The notes below the pieces were generated by a model. It was not told where the DNA came from and made no database searches. It was given only the letters and a program-made list of their open reading frames with translations. Below, in pieces: positions 24,385 to 33,595 of a stretch of DNA of 64,000 nucleotides. Position 1 is the stretch's first letter. Each line of letters starts with the position of its first letter. Source of the stretch: Actinomycetota bacterium (GTDB lineage Bacteria; Actinomycetota; Thermoleophilia; Miltoncostaeales; Miltoncostaeaceae); NCBI GenBank assembly GCA_020636905.1, contig JACJWX010000013.1:21975-85974 (forward strand), given 5' to 3'. The position numbers were made by a program, and so were the translations under genes.

Positions 24385-27300
24385 TCAGCTTCCGCTGAAC
24401 GGGACCGCCTGGAACACCCTGGCCTCCCAGAAGGACACGCCCCACCACGCGTACTGGCGGGCATCAGTCTGGATCCGGACGTAGCGGGTGGTGACCGGGG
24501 TGAACGTCGTCCGCTTGATCCCGGGGCCGGTGCTGAACACCACCGTGGCGACGGTGCCGAAGGTGACGCCGTCGTTCGAGGTCTGGATGCGGTAGTTCGT
24601 CGCGTACGCCGTCTCCCAGTCGATCTCGACGCTGCCGACGGTTGAGCCGGCCCCGAGGTCGACCTGCCACCACTGGTTGTCCAGGTTCGCCGTGCTCCAG
24701 CGCGTGCTCGCGTCGCCGTCGTTGCCCGCTCCGGGGGTGAGCCAGTCGGCCTCGAAGGTCGACGCGGTGGCGGGCTTGTTCGTCGCCAGGTTCTGCGGCG
24801 TCGTGGTCGTGACGCTGACGGTGTCCGCGGGGCCGGCCACCGTTCCGTCATTGACGATCAACTGGAACACGTAGGTGCCGGTGGCCTCGGCGCTGACGAA
24901 GGTTGGTTTGGCCGCCGTGGCGCTGCTGAGCGTGGCGGCCGGTCCTGACACCTGGCTCCAGGTGTAAGTGAGGCTGTCGCCGTCGGGGTCGGTGCTCGCG
25001 GTCCCGTCGAGCTGCACCATGCTGTTGGCGAAGTTCGCCTGGTCCGGGCCCGCGTTCGCGACCGGCGCCCGGTTGCCGGGGCCGGAGGCGGTGATGGTCA
25101 CCGTGTCGGGTGCGCTGGCGACGGTGCCGTCGTTGACCACCAGCCGGAATGTGAGCGTCCCGCCCGCGGCCGGCGCCGTGAACGTCGGGCTCTGCACGGT
25201 CGCGCTGCTCAGGGTCACGGCCGGGCCTGCCGTTTGCGTCCACGCATACGTCAGCGGGTCGCCGTCGGGATCGCTGCTCGCCGACCCGTTCAGGGTCACC
25301 GTCGCCCCACCCGCCACGCTCTGATCGGGACCGGCGTTGGCCACCGGCGCCTGGTTCACCGGCGGCTGCCCGGAGCCGAAGACCTTCACCTCGAAGATCG
25401 AGTACGTGTAGATCGACCCGCGCTGCAGGCAGCGGATGCGCACGTAGCGGGCGGTCCTGCCCGTGAAGGTCGTCCGCTGCACACCCGCGGCGCTGAGATT
25501 CACCGTCGCCGCGGTGGTGAAGGTGGTGCCGTCGGTGGATGTCTGGATCTCGTACTGCGACGCGTACGCGGCTTCCCAGGCGACCTCGACGGTGTCGACC
25601 GGCTGGGCGGTTCCCAGGTCGACCTGCCACCAGGTGTCCGGCTCCACGGCGGCGCTCCATCGCGTGGACGCGTTGTTGTCGTTGGCGTTGGCCGCCGCGA
25701 ACGACGCGACCTCGACGCTCGATGCCGACGCCGTGCCTGCGGGTGCCAGATTGGGGCGTCCCGCGGTGACCTCGACGGTGTCCGTGCTGGTGGCCTTGCC
25801 GTCGCTCACGGCCACCTGGAAGGTGAGCGCCGTGGACTGTGCCGGGGCCGTGAACGTCGCGGTGGCGGTGTTCGCGTTCGTGATGGCCACGGCGGGCCCG
25901 GCCGTCTGGGTCCATTGATACGTCAGGGCCTCGCCGTCCGGGTCGCTGCTGGCGCCGGCGTTCAGCGTCCCGGTTGCCCCCAGGTCCACCGCGAAATCCG
26001 GCCCGGCGTTCGCCACGGGCGCCCGGTTCCCGGGCGTTCCCGATCCGAACACCGACAGGCTGTAGATCGAGTAGGTGTACGGCGAACCGTGCTCCAGGCA
26101 CCGCACTCGCACGTATCGCGCGGCGGTGCTGGGGAAGGTCGTGCGGCGGATTCCGGCGGCCGCCTGCGTGACGGTCGCGACGGTGGCGAAGCTGGTGCCG
26201 TTGGTGGACGTCTGGATCTCGTAGCGGGAGGCGAACGCGGCTTCCCACGACACCTCGACCGTGTCGATGCCCTGGACCGCGCCGAGATCGACCTGCAGCC
26301 AGGACTGTGATTCCAGGGCCGCGCTCCAGCGAGTGCTCGAGTTGCCGTCGATCGCGTTCGCCGGGCCGAATCCGGCCACCTCGGTGCTCGAGGCGGATGC
26401 CGTGCCCGTGAGCGCCAGGTCGGGCAGGCCGGCGGTCACCTGCACCGCGTCGACGTTGCTCACGGTGTTGCCGTCGGTCACCTCGAGTGCGAAGGCCAGG
26501 GTGGCCGACTGCGCCGGCGCCGTGAACGTCGGCGACGCCGCGGCGGGGTTGCTCAGCGTGACGGCGGGGCCACCGGTCTGGGTCCACCGGTAGGTCAGCG
26601 GATCGTTGTCGGGGTCGCTGCTGCCGCTCCCGTTGAGGGTGACGGTCGCGCCGTTCGCCACGACCTGGTCCGGACCGGCGTTCGCCGTCGGAGCCCGGTT
26701 CCCGTCGGTCGTCGAGAACACCCGCACGTCGCGGATCGAGTAGGTGTACGGGGTCCCGTGCTCGAGGCAGAGCACCCGCACGTACCGGGCGTTCGTCTGC
26801 GGGAAGGTGGTCGTCCGCAGCTCGGCCTGCGAGAGCCTGACGTTCGCCACGGTGGTGAAGTTCACGCCATCGTTCGAGACCTGGATCTGGTACCGGGACG
26901 CGAAAGCGGTCTCCCAGTTGACCTCCACGGTTCCCACGGGCATGGCCTCGCCCAGGTCCACCTGCCACCAGTCCGTCGGGTGGTAGGCGGCGCTCCAGCG
27001 GGTGATCGGTTCGTTGTCGAGTGCGTTCTCCGGTCCCCACTCGGGTTGCTCCACGCTCGATGCGGACGCCACCCCCTCGGCGGCCAGATCAGACGGCCCC
27101 ACAGTGATCGTCACGGTGGACGGGACGCTCGGGTTCACCCCGTCGTTGACGACGAGCCGGAACTGCAGGTCGCCGTTGACCGCCGGCGCCGTGAACGTCG
27201 GGCGCGCGCTGGTCGCGCCCGCCAGGGCCACCACAGGCCCGGCGGTCTGCGTCCACTGGTAGGTCAGGGGCTGCCCCTCGGGGTCGATGCTGCCGCTGCC

Positions 27301-28692
27301 GTCGAGTGTCACCGGATCCCCCGGCTGGACACGCTGACGGGCACCGGCGCCGGCGATCGGCGCCAGGTTGGCGGTGCCGCCGGGGCTCATCGCGGACAGC
27401 TCGACGATGGAGACGCCCTGAGGAGTGGCGGGAGTGTCGGCGACCACCCGCAGATAACGCACGGCGGTGGGCGCGAAGTGGGTGAAGACGGTCTGGGCCG
27501 AGGTGGGGTTCTCGGTCGCGAGCGTGGTGAAGGTGGTGCCGTCTGTCGAGCCCTGGATGCGGTAGGTCGAGGCGTACTCGGCGGCCCACTGGATGGCGAC
27601 GCCGCTGACCGTCTGCGCCTGCCCGAAGTCGGCCTGCCACGTCTGCGGGCCGCTGCCGGGTGCGGACTGCCAGCGCGTGGCCGCGTCTCCGTCGTTGGCG
27701 AGTCCCGGAGCGCTCGGACCGTTGCTGCTGCTCGCCATGGCGGGTCGATTGAGGGCGCGATCCCCCGGGCTGCCGCCGGTGCGGTAGCCGATGGTGTATC
27801 GCCGCTGGAGCCAGGTCTCGTAGACCGTTCCCGTGCAGTCGCCGGCCGGACCGCAGGGAAGGGCGTCGAACGGCACGTACGCGCCCCAGGCGTTCAGGTT
27901 GGTGGTGAGTTCCTGACCCGCGACGTTGGCCGGGAGGTCCCGCGTCGGGTTGTCCTTGTAGCCGACCGTCACGTGCGGCGTGGCGTAGTTCTGCTGGGCC
28001 TGATCCGAGAAGAACGCCGCCGAGAGATGGTCGGAGTGGTCCGGGTCCAGGTAGTTGCCCTTGTAGTCCTGGATGCGGATGACCTGGGGCTGACGGTCGG
28101 CCATCAGGGCGGTCAACGTCTGGCGGAGCTGCGCCGCCGTGTACGACGTCGTCCCGTCCACCGTGTCGATCTGAGTGATGTCCCCGTTGAAGAGCTGCTT
28201 GAGGCTCTGGTTCCCGTAGAGGGTGCCGCCGGTCCCGAGGATGCCGTCGGGCATCCGCATGAAGGCCAGCGAGATGCGGGGCGCGCCGACCAGCGTCCGC
28301 ACCAGGATCGGATGCCCCGCGATACCGGCGTCGCTCGTGGACCAGGCGTTCGCCACCCCGGCCATCTGGGCGTAGGCCGCCATGATGCCCCGCTCGCGGG
28401 CCCCCCAGTACCACTGGGCGCGATCCTCGTCGCCCGCGGTGAGGTACACCGTCCGGACGCACGCGCCCGACGCGATGTCCTTCGCGACGTCCGGATTGAG
28501 GAAGACCAGGTCGTCGTCGGTGTGCGCGAGGATGATCATGCGAGAACCGACCGCACAATCCGCGGCGGCGGCGTCGGCGGGCTGAATCGCTCCGGCGGCG
28601 AGCGCACCCGCGGCCACGGCCGCCACCACCGGCGCACGGCGCCAGAGATCGACCCGCGGCATCCGGATGCGTGTCCGCGTGACCGGTCTCAT
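24385..28692 (-). CDS. Secreted PIG-L deacetylase with five discoidin and five PKD domains
   Basis: 1435 residues from ATG 28692; signal peptide with basic MRPVTRTRIRMPRVDLWRR, hydrophobic core and probable cleavage after AAGAIQPADA. Then a PIG-L/LmbE type N-acetylglucosaminyl deacetylase domain (metal motif AHTDDDLVF near residue 55; second motif DPDHSDHLSAAFF). After it come five F5/8-type C (discoidin) domains marked by ASSxEx...W and WWQVDLG or WLQVDLG, alternating with five PKD-like domains marked by NRAPVANAGPDQ and LTYxWTQ. The order is PIG-L, F5/8C1, PKD1, F5/8C2, PKD2, F5/8C3, PKD3, F5/8C4, PKD4, PKD5, F5/8C5. It probably binds and deacetylates external amino sugar polymers. An earlier ATG at 28929 gives a non-signal extension and was rejected. 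Confidence 0.85.
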   Translation of the reverse strand: MRPVTRTRIRMPRVDLWRRAPVVAAVAAGALAAGAIQPADAAAADCAVGSRMIILAHTDDDLVFLNPDVAKDIASGACVRTVYLTAGDEDRAQWYWGARERGIMAAYAQMAGVANAWSTSDAGIAGHPILVRTLVGAPRISLAFMRMPDGILGTGGTLYGNQSLKQLFNGDITQIDTVDGTTSYTAAQLRQTLTALMADRQPQVIRIQDYKGNYLDPDHSDHLSAAFFSDQAQQNYATPHVTVGYKDNPTRDLPANVAGQELTTNLNAWGAYVPFDALPCGPAGDCTGTVYETWLQRRYTIGYRTGGSPGDRALNRPAMASSSNGPSAPGLANDGDAATRWQSAPGSGPQTWQADFGQAQTVSGVAIQWAAEYASTYRIQGSTDGTTFTTLATENPTSAQTVFTHFAPTAVRYLRVVADTPATPQGVSIVELSAMSPGGTANLAPIAGAGARQRVQPGDPVTLDGSGSIDPEGQPLTYQWTQTAGPVVALAGATSARPTFTAPAVNGDLQFRLVVNDGVNPSVPSTVTITVGPSDLAAEGVASASSVEQPEWGPENALDNEPITRWSAAYHPTDWWQVDLGEAMPVGTVEVNWETAFASRYQIQVSNDGVNFTTVANVRLSQAELRTTTFPQTNARYVRVLCLEHGTPYTYSIRDVRVFSTTDGNRAPTANAGPDQVVANGATVTLNGSGSSDPDNDPLTYRWTQTGGPAVTLSNPAAASPTFTAPAQSATLAFALEVTDGNTVSNVDAVQVTAGLPDLALTGTASASSTEVAGFGPANAIDGNSSTRWSAALESQSWLQVDLGAVQGIDTVEVSWEAAFASRYEIQTSTNGTSFATVATVTQAAAGIRRTTFPSTAARYVRVRCLEHGSPYTYSIYSLSVFGSGTPGNRAPVANAGPDFAVDLGATGTLNAGASSDPDGEALTYQWTQTAGPAVAITNANTATATFTAPAQSTALTFQVAVSDGKATSTDTVEVTAGRPNLAPAGTASASSVEVASFAAANANDNNASTRWSAAVEPDTWWQVDLGTAQPVDTVEVAWEAAYASQYEIQTSTDGTTFTTAATVNLSAAGVQRTTFTGRTARYVRIRCLQRGSIYTYSIFEVKVFGSGQPPVNQAPVANAGPDQSVAGGATVTLNGSASSDPDGDPLTYAWTQTAGPAVTLSSATVQSPTFTAPAAGGTLTFRLVVNDGTVASAPDTVTITASGPGNRAPVANAGPDQANFANSMVQLDGTASTDPDGDSLTYTWSQVSGPAATLSSATAAKPTFVSAEATGTYVFQLIVNDGTVAGPADTVSVTTTTPQNLATNKPATASTFEADWLTPGAGNDGDASTRWSTANLDNQWWQVDLGAGSTVGSVEIDWETAYATNYRIQTSNDGVTFGTVATVVFSTGPGIKRTTFTPVTTRYVRIQTDARQYAWWGVSFWEARVFQAVPFSGS

Positions 28693-28980
28693 CGCCGACC
28701 GCCGTGGGACTCGGTGAAGTGGCTTCGGGTCGCGGTGATACCGACCTCCAACCTGGCTGGGCTGCACACGGAGGGGCTCCCCTGGATCGTCGTGGCTCCC
28801 CCGGGCACCTGGGAGCAGCGGTCGCCTCCGACGGTAACCCGGATTCGCCGGCGGAGATACAGCATTTGGGAGAATCCTGTACCCCCGGGCGGGCGAATCC
28901 ATCCCTTCAGCGACCGCGCCCCGCCCCATCGGTGAGGGGCGTTTTCGACGCCCGACCAGTCCTCCGGCGAGGGGCCGTGG

Positions 28981-29826
28981 TCACGACTCCGGAGTGCCCC
29001 ACCCACCGCCGTCGGTCGAGTCGGTCCGTGAGCGCGCGCTCCACCGCCCGTCGCGTTCGCTGACCGCCACCCGACAGCCGAACGTCCCACTCACCGCGTC
29101 GTCGGTCAGCACGTCCCGCACGAGCCCGGTGGCCCGGATCCGGCCGTCGGCGAGCAGCGCCGCATGGGTGGTCGACGGCGGCAGGTCCTCCAGATGGTGG
29201 GTGACGACGACCGAGGCGAGCGCGGGTTGCCGCGCCGCGAGACGCGTGAGGGTCTGGAGGAGCAGCTCCCGCGCGGCCAGATCGAGCCCCGTCCCCGGTT
29301 CGTCCAGGAGCAGGAGGGCCGGCCGCGCCACGAGGGCCCGCGCGATGAGGGTTCTGCCCCGCTCCCCCTGGGACAGCGTCGGCCACCGATGGCCCAACCG
29401 GGAACCCAGACCCATGACCGTTGCCAGGTCGTCCACGGTTCGGCGGGTTTCGGCGTCGGCCCGCCAGCGCAGCGGAGGTTCGATCGTCCCGGTCACGCCG
29501 GTCTCGACGATTTCGCGGACGGTCCGCGGGGTCCGCAACGCGTGCCGCGGGTCGACGTATCCGATCAGTTGTCGAAGGATCCTCACATCCGTCGCGCCGA
29601 GCCGCTCGCCGAGCACGCGGACGGTCCCGCTCGTCGGGTGCGCGATGGCACCGCAGAAGCTCAGGAGGGTGCTCTTGCCCGAGCCGTTGGGACCGAGCAG
29701 CGCCCAGTGTTCGCCGCGGCGCACGGTGAGACTCACGCCGTCCAGGATCCTGGTGGTGCCGCGCCGGAAGTCGACGCCGTCGAGTTCGAGCACCGGGGCG
29801 TCGCGCTCGAGCGGTTGCACGGTCAC
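28981..29826 (-). CDS. ABC transporter ATP-binding protein, stand-alone
   Basis: 281 residues from GTG 29826 (VTVQPLERDAPVLELDGVDF). Walker A LGPNGSGKSTLL, Q-loop-like LIGYVDP, signature LSQGERGRTLIARAL, Walker B ALLLLDEPGTGLD and the switch histidine in VVVTHHLEDLPP are all present. The sequence most resembles the YlmA/ModF-like cytosolic ATPases, which have no permease beside them. No membrane or binding-protein gene is adjacent here. The role is unknown. It lies 28 bases after the small ESFPASDPP protein and may be cotranscribed with it. Confidence 0.75.
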   Translation of the reverse strand: MTVQPLERDAPVLELDGVDFRRGTTRILDGVSLTVRRGEHWALLGPNGSGKSTLLSFCGAIAHPTSGTVRVLGERLGATDVRILRQLIGYVDPRHALRTPRTVREIVETGVTGTIEPPLRWRADAETRRTVDDLATVMGLGSRLGHRWPTLSQGERGRTLIARALVARPALLLLDEPGTGLDLAARELLLQTLTRLAARQPALASVVVTHHLEDLPPSTTHAALLADGRIRATGLVRDVLTDDAVSGTFGCRVAVSERDGRWSARSRTDSTDGGGWGTPES

Positions 29827-29854
29827 GCGGCGTCCGGATGCCTCGTGGCCGTCC

Positions 29855-30052
29855 CTAGAGACCGGGTGCACCAGCCTCAGGGGGATCGGATGCGGGGAAC
29901 GACTCGGCGAGGGTCTCATCGAGCCGTGCGTCGGCCGCGTCCCGCTCGGCTTGCTTGCGACGGCGGGCCAGCACGGCGGCCAGGGCCCCGGCCGCCAGCG
30001 CCAGACCGGCCAGGCGCATCAGCACCGTCTTCGCCGATTCTGATCCCGCCAT
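29855..30052 (-). CDS. Small membrane protein with ESFPASDPP motif
   Basis: 65 residues: one helix (about 12-28, RLAGLALAAGALAAVLA), a basic RRRKQAERD segment, and a C-terminal tail DETLAESFPASDPPEAGAPG. The ExxxESFPASDPP motif is found at the end of many short bacterial proteins of unknown function. ATG 30052 has a clear GGGAGG eight bases upstream. Upstream is the ABC-F gene on the same strand (95-base gap); downstream is the ABC ATPase. Confidence 0.65.
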   Translation of the reverse strand: MAGSESAKTVLMRLAGLALAAGALAAVLARRRKQAERDAADARLDETLAESFPASDPPEAGAPGL

Positions 30053-30147
30053 CTCGGCCTCCCTGGTTCGCGGTCAGCGGTGGGCCGGACGACGCCGTCC
30101 CTTCGTCAGCCTACGCCCGCCCGGCCGTCAGGGCCGCGCCGGGAGGT

Positions 30148-32040
30148 TCACGCCTCGGCGGCTTCCGCGGCCCGCTCCCATTCGGCCATGGCGTACGCGA
30201 GGTCCTCCTGGACGTCTCTGTGCTGGGCTCCGAGCTCCGCGAGCACATCGGGCTCGGCGTGGACGTCGGGTTTCCCGAGCTCCGCCTCGATGTCGGCCAG
30301 TTGCTGCTCCAGCCGCGTGACCTTCACCTCGAGCTGGCGCACCCGTTTCGCCCCGGACGTGGAGCGGGACGCCTTCGCGCCCTTGCCTCCTGACGCCGGC
30401 GCACGCTTCGACGACTGCCGGGTCGCCTCGGACGGACGCTCGACCGTGTCATCGGCTTCCAGCCGACGGGCGCGCAGCAGCTCGGCCCACCCACCTTCGC
30501 GCGCGACCAGGCCGCCATCCTCGATCGAGAGGGTGCGCGTCGCGATCGCGTCGATCAATGCCCGGTCATGGGAGACGAACAGGATGGTGCCCTCGTAGGC
30601 GCGGAGGGCGTCCTCGAGCGCTTCACGACTCTCGGCGTCGAGGTGGTTGGTCGGCTCGTCGAGGATCAGGAAGTTGCCGCCCTGGGCCACCATGATGGCC
30701 AGCGACAGCCGGCGGCGCTCGCCGCCGGACAGGTCGGCGACGATCTTCTCCACCTCGGCCCCCGAGAAGAGGAACGTGCCCAGCAGGGTCCGGGCCTGGG
30801 TACGGGTGAGCGTCGCCGCCGCCATGAGCGTGTCGACGACCGATCGGTCCTCGTGCATCTCGTTGCCGTGCTGGGAGTAGTAGTTCGCCTCGACCCGATG
30901 GCCGACACCGACCCGACCCTTCGCGGGCCTTCGGGCTCCGGTCAGCGTGTCGAGCAACGTCGTCTTGCCGGTGCCGTTGGGACCGACGAGGGCGACGCGC
31001 TGACCTCGCTCGATCGCCAGGTCGACCCCGTCGAGCAGCGTCCGGTCGGCGACCGAGACCGTGACCCCCTCCGCCTCCAGAACGACTCTCCCGGGCTGCG
31101 TCACCGGTGGGAACCCGAAGTCGACCGATCGCCCGCTCGACGGCGCGGAGACGCGCTCGATCTTTGCCAGGGCCTTGGCCCGTGACTGGGCCTGGCGGGC
31201 TTTGGTGCCCGCGCGCCAGCGCGTGACGAACCGCTCGAGCCGTGCGATCTCGGCGGCCGAGCGCTCGGCTTCCTTCGCCTGCAGCGCGAGCGCCTCGGCC
31301 CGGGCCTGCCGGAACCGCGAGTACCCCATCGGCCACAGCTTCGACCGGCCCCGGTCCAGCTCCAGCACCCCGGTGGCCACCGATTCGAGGAACCACCGGT
31401 CGTGCGAAACGAGCACCACCGCGCACCGCATCTCGATGACGGCCTGCTCGAGCCACTCGGTGCTGGTCACGTCGAGGTGGTTCGTCGGCTCGTCGAGGAG
31501 CAGCACGTCCGGACGCGACACCAGCGCCCGCGCGAGCGACGCGCGCGTCAGTTCGCCTCCGCTGAAGACCGACAGGGGATCACCCAGCCGGTCGTCCGGG
31601 ATGCCGAGGCCGCGGGTGACCCGCCCCATCCAGACGCGCCAGTCGTACCCGCCGGCCCGCTCGAGCGCCGACTGCGCCCGCGTGTACTGCTCGAGCACCT
31701 CGGCGCCCGAATCGCCTTCGGCCATCCGCGCTTCGAGCGCGGCGAGGCGTGCCTCTGCGGCCTGCGCCGCGGCCATGCCCTCGCCCACGTAGTCCTCCAG
31801 GGACCGGTCGAGCGCGTCGGTGGGCGGGCGCTGATCGTGCAGCGCGACGTGGTGTCCCCGTGGCACGCTGAGCTGCCCGCCGTCCGCGGCGAGCCGCCCG
31901 GCAAGGATCCGCAGCAGGGTGCTCTTGCCTTCGCCGTTGCGGCCGACCACGGCGAGCCGGTCCCCCGGACGGAGGGCGAACGACACGTCGCTGAGCACCG
32001 TGCGTGCCCCGAACGACTTCTCCAGTTTCACGACATCCAC
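30148..32040 (-). CDS. ABC-F family ATPase (Uup/EttA-like)
   Basis: 630 residues with two ATP-binding domains and no membrane part. Domain 1: Walker A VGRNGEGKSTLL, signature FSGGELTRASLARAL, Walker B VLLLDEPTNHLD. The linker (about 240-300) is rich in Arg/Ala/Lys (WRAGTKARQAQSRAKALAK), as expected for the P-site interaction motif. Domain 2: GPNGTGKTTLLD, LSGGERRRLSLAIM, FLILDEPTNHLD. A charged C-terminal coiled coil (KRVRQLEVKVTRLEQQLADI) ends the protein. Such ATPases bind the ribosomal E site and act in translation control or antibiotic protection. The start is GTG 32040 behind a TACCCT hexamer; rnd is divergent. Confidence 0.9.
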   Translation of the reverse strand: MDVVKLEKSFGARTVLSDVSFALRPGDRLAVVGRNGEGKSTLLRILAGRLAADGGQLSVPRGHHVALHDQRPPTDALDRSLEDYVGEGMAAAQAAEARLAALEARMAEGDSGAEVLEQYTRAQSALERAGGYDWRVWMGRVTRGLGIPDDRLGDPLSVFSGGELTRASLARALVSRPDVLLLDEPTNHLDVTSTEWLEQAVIEMRCAVVLVSHDRWFLESVATGVLELDRGRSKLWPMGYSRFRQARAEALALQAKEAERSAAEIARLERFVTRWRAGTKARQAQSRAKALAKIERVSAPSSGRSVDFGFPPVTQPGRVVLEAEGVTVSVADRTLLDGVDLAIERGQRVALVGPNGTGKTTLLDTLTGARRPAKGRVGVGHRVEANYYSQHGNEMHEDRSVVDTLMAAATLTRTQARTLLGTFLFSGAEVEKIVADLSGGERRRLSLAIMVAQGGNFLILDEPTNHLDAESREALEDALRAYEGTILFVSHDRALIDAIATRTLSIEDGGLVAREGGWAELLRARRLEADDTVERPSEATRQSSKRAPASGGKGAKASRSTSGAKRVRQLEVKVTRLEQQLADIEAELGKPDVHAEPDVLAELGAQHRDVQEDLAYAMAEWERAAEAAEA

Positions 32041-32048
32041 GGCGGCAC

Positions 32049-32054
32049 AGGGTA
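32049..32054 (-). promoter_or_regulatory. Putative -10 element of the ABC-F gene
   Basis: TACCCT on the minus strand, 8 bases before GTG 32040; no Shine-Dalgarno in between. Confidence 0.4.
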
Positions 32055-32119
32055 GCGGGTCTCCCCGCCGTGGCCACGCGGGCGGTCGGCCCTGCGCGCG
32101 GAACGTCCCGCGCGCGGGG

Positions 32120-32125
32120 TATGGT
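32120..32125 (+). promoter_or_regulatory. Putative -10 element of rnd
   Basis: TATGGT, six bases before GTG 32132; leaderless pattern. Confidence 0.45.
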
Positions 32126-32131
32126 GCCCGC

Positions 32132-33322
32132 GTGGACGCCGCTCACCCGCCGATCATCACCGAGGCCGCAGGGGTTTCGGCGCTCGTCGAGCGGGTCCGT
32201 GACGCCGGGCAGCTCGCGATCGACTTCGAGTTCCTCTGGGAGCGCACCTACGCCCCGCTCCCCTGCCTCGCGCAGGTGGCATGCGAGGGCCGGATCGACC
32301 TGGTCGACCCCATCGCCGGGGCGCCGCTCGAGCCCCTGGCCGCGCTCGTCGCCGATCCCGAGATCCTGACGATCATGCACGCGCCCTCGGCGGATCTCAC
32401 CCTGCTGGGCATGCAGTTCGACGAGCTGCCGGCGAACCTCCTGGACGTCCAGCTCATCGCCGGATTCGTCGGCCTGGGCGCCGGGCAGGGGCTTTCGACG
32501 CTGCTCGCTCGCGTGCTCGACGTGCGGCTCGACAAGGGCGAGCAATACACCGACTGGCGGCGGCGGCCGCTGTCCGACAAACAGATCGAGTACGCCCGGG
32601 CGGACGTGGCGTACCTCGATGCACTCGTCACCACGCTGCTCGAACAGGCCGGGGCACTGGGGCGCGCGGACTGGGTCGCCGAGGAACACGAGCGCCGCTA
32701 CGGACCCGGCCAGCGCTGGGTCCCGGATCCCGACGAGTCCTGGCGCAAGGTCAAGGGCCAGGGGAAGCTCTCGGCCCGGGACCGATCGGTGCTCCAGTGC
32801 CTGGCCCGCTGGAGGGAGATCCGGGCGCAGGAGCGCGACCGTCCCGCCGCGTGGCTCCTGCCCGACCGCACCCTCATCGAAATCGCCCGGCGAAAGCCGA
32901 CGAGCGCCGATCGGCTGCTGCGCGAACGCGGTGTCCCCGAGCGGATGCCCCGCGATGACATCGAGGCGATTCTCGCCGCGGTCGCCGAGGGCCGTGACGC
33001 CGAGCCCGTCAAGCTCCCCGCGCCGGTCTCGAGCGAATACCAGGGGCGTCTGGAGACCCTCGTGGGCCTCGGCCAGATCCTGGTGGCCGGCCGCGCCGCC
33101 ACCGAGGGGCTGGCCCCGTCGCTGCTCGCGACCCGCGACGAGGTGGAGTCGTTTCTCGCCGACGCGATCGGCGCCCGCTCCGTTCCGGACTCACCCCTCG
33201 CCACCGGATGGCGGTTCGCCTTCGCCGGCGCGCCGCTACGGGACCTGGCTGAGGGGCGGATCGCACTGGCCGCCGGGTCGACGCCACCGTACCTGCGTGA
33301 GATCGCCCGGGCCCCGGAATGA
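32132..33322 (+). CDS. rnd: Ribonuclease D
   Basis: 3'-5' exoribonuclease of the DEDD superfamily, active in tRNA 3' maturation and RNA decay; cytosolic. 396 residues from GTG 32132. Exonuclease motif I is LAIDFEFLWERTY (Asp, Glu), motif II is MHAPSADLTLLG (Asp), motif III is IEYARADVAYLDAL (Tyr and Asp). An HRDC domain follows (about 205-290, DRSVLQCLARWREIRAQERD), and the remaining 100 residues may be a second HRDC-like region. The start matches the leaderless promoter pattern; the frame is open further upstream but that part is antisense to the ABC-F start. Confidence 0.88.
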   Translation: MDAAHPPIITEAAGVSALVERVRDAGQLAIDFEFLWERTYAPLPCLAQVACEGRIDLVDPIAGAPLEPLAALVADPEILTIMHAPSADLTLLGMQFDELPANLLDVQLIAGFVGLGAGQGLSTLLARVLDVRLDKGEQYTDWRRRPLSDKQIEYARADVAYLDALVTTLLEQAGALGRADWVAEEHERRYGPGQRWVPDPDESWRKVKGQGKLSARDRSVLQCLARWREIRAQERDRPAAWLLPDRTLIEIARRKPTSADRLLRERGVPERMPRDDIEAILAAVAEGRDAEPVKLPAPVSSEYQGRLETLVGLGQILVAGRAATEGLAPSLLATRDEVESFLADAIGARSVPDSPLATGWRFAFAGAPLRDLAEGRIALAAGSTPPYLREIARAPE

Positions 33323-33347
33323 ACCGACCCGCCCCCGTGCTGAGCGT

Positions 33348-33500
33348 CTACGCCGCGGTCGGCACCGATCCGGTGTGCGTGTCGCCGTGCTCGTGAGTGC
33401 AGCCTGGGACGGTGCAATGGCCCGGCGTGGGGTCCAGGCGATCGAGCAACGCGGTGATGCGAGCGAACTCGACGGCTGCCGGATGCTGGATGACGCTCAT
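33348..33500 (-). CDS. 50-residue Cys/His-rich protein (candidate small zinc-binding protein)
   Basis: Short ORF from ATG 33500 to TAG 33348: MSVIQHPAAVEFARITALLD then RLDPTPGHCTVPGCTHEHGD and THTGSVPTAA. ATG is preceded by a good GAGGAAA ribosome binding site eight bases upstream. The centre has Cys29, Cys34, His36, His38 and His42 in HCTVPGCTHEHGDTH, a plausible metal site. It lies alone between rnd (convergent, 25 bases away) and ppx (divergent). The RBS and the concentrated Cys/His pattern support coding, but no family is recognised. Confidence 0.5.
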   Translation of the reverse strand: MSVIQHPAAVEFARITALLDRLDPTPGHCTVPGCTHEHGDTHTGSVPTAA

Positions 33501-33595
33501 TGGGGTTTCCTCGTTTGTCGGAGATCGATTGCGGGCATCAAATCCAGCGAGGGTTCCCCCATGGTTTGGCCCGTGTTATCGGTCAGCCAACCGCG

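Noticed and set aside
24848..27040. Long minus-strand frame inside the PIG-L gene in another phase
   Set aside because: Arg/Gly/His-rich shadow of the discoidin/PKD gene; no start signal or domain.
28693..28929. N-terminal extension of the PIG-L protein from ATG 28929
   Set aside because: It lies before the signal peptide and has no conserved content.
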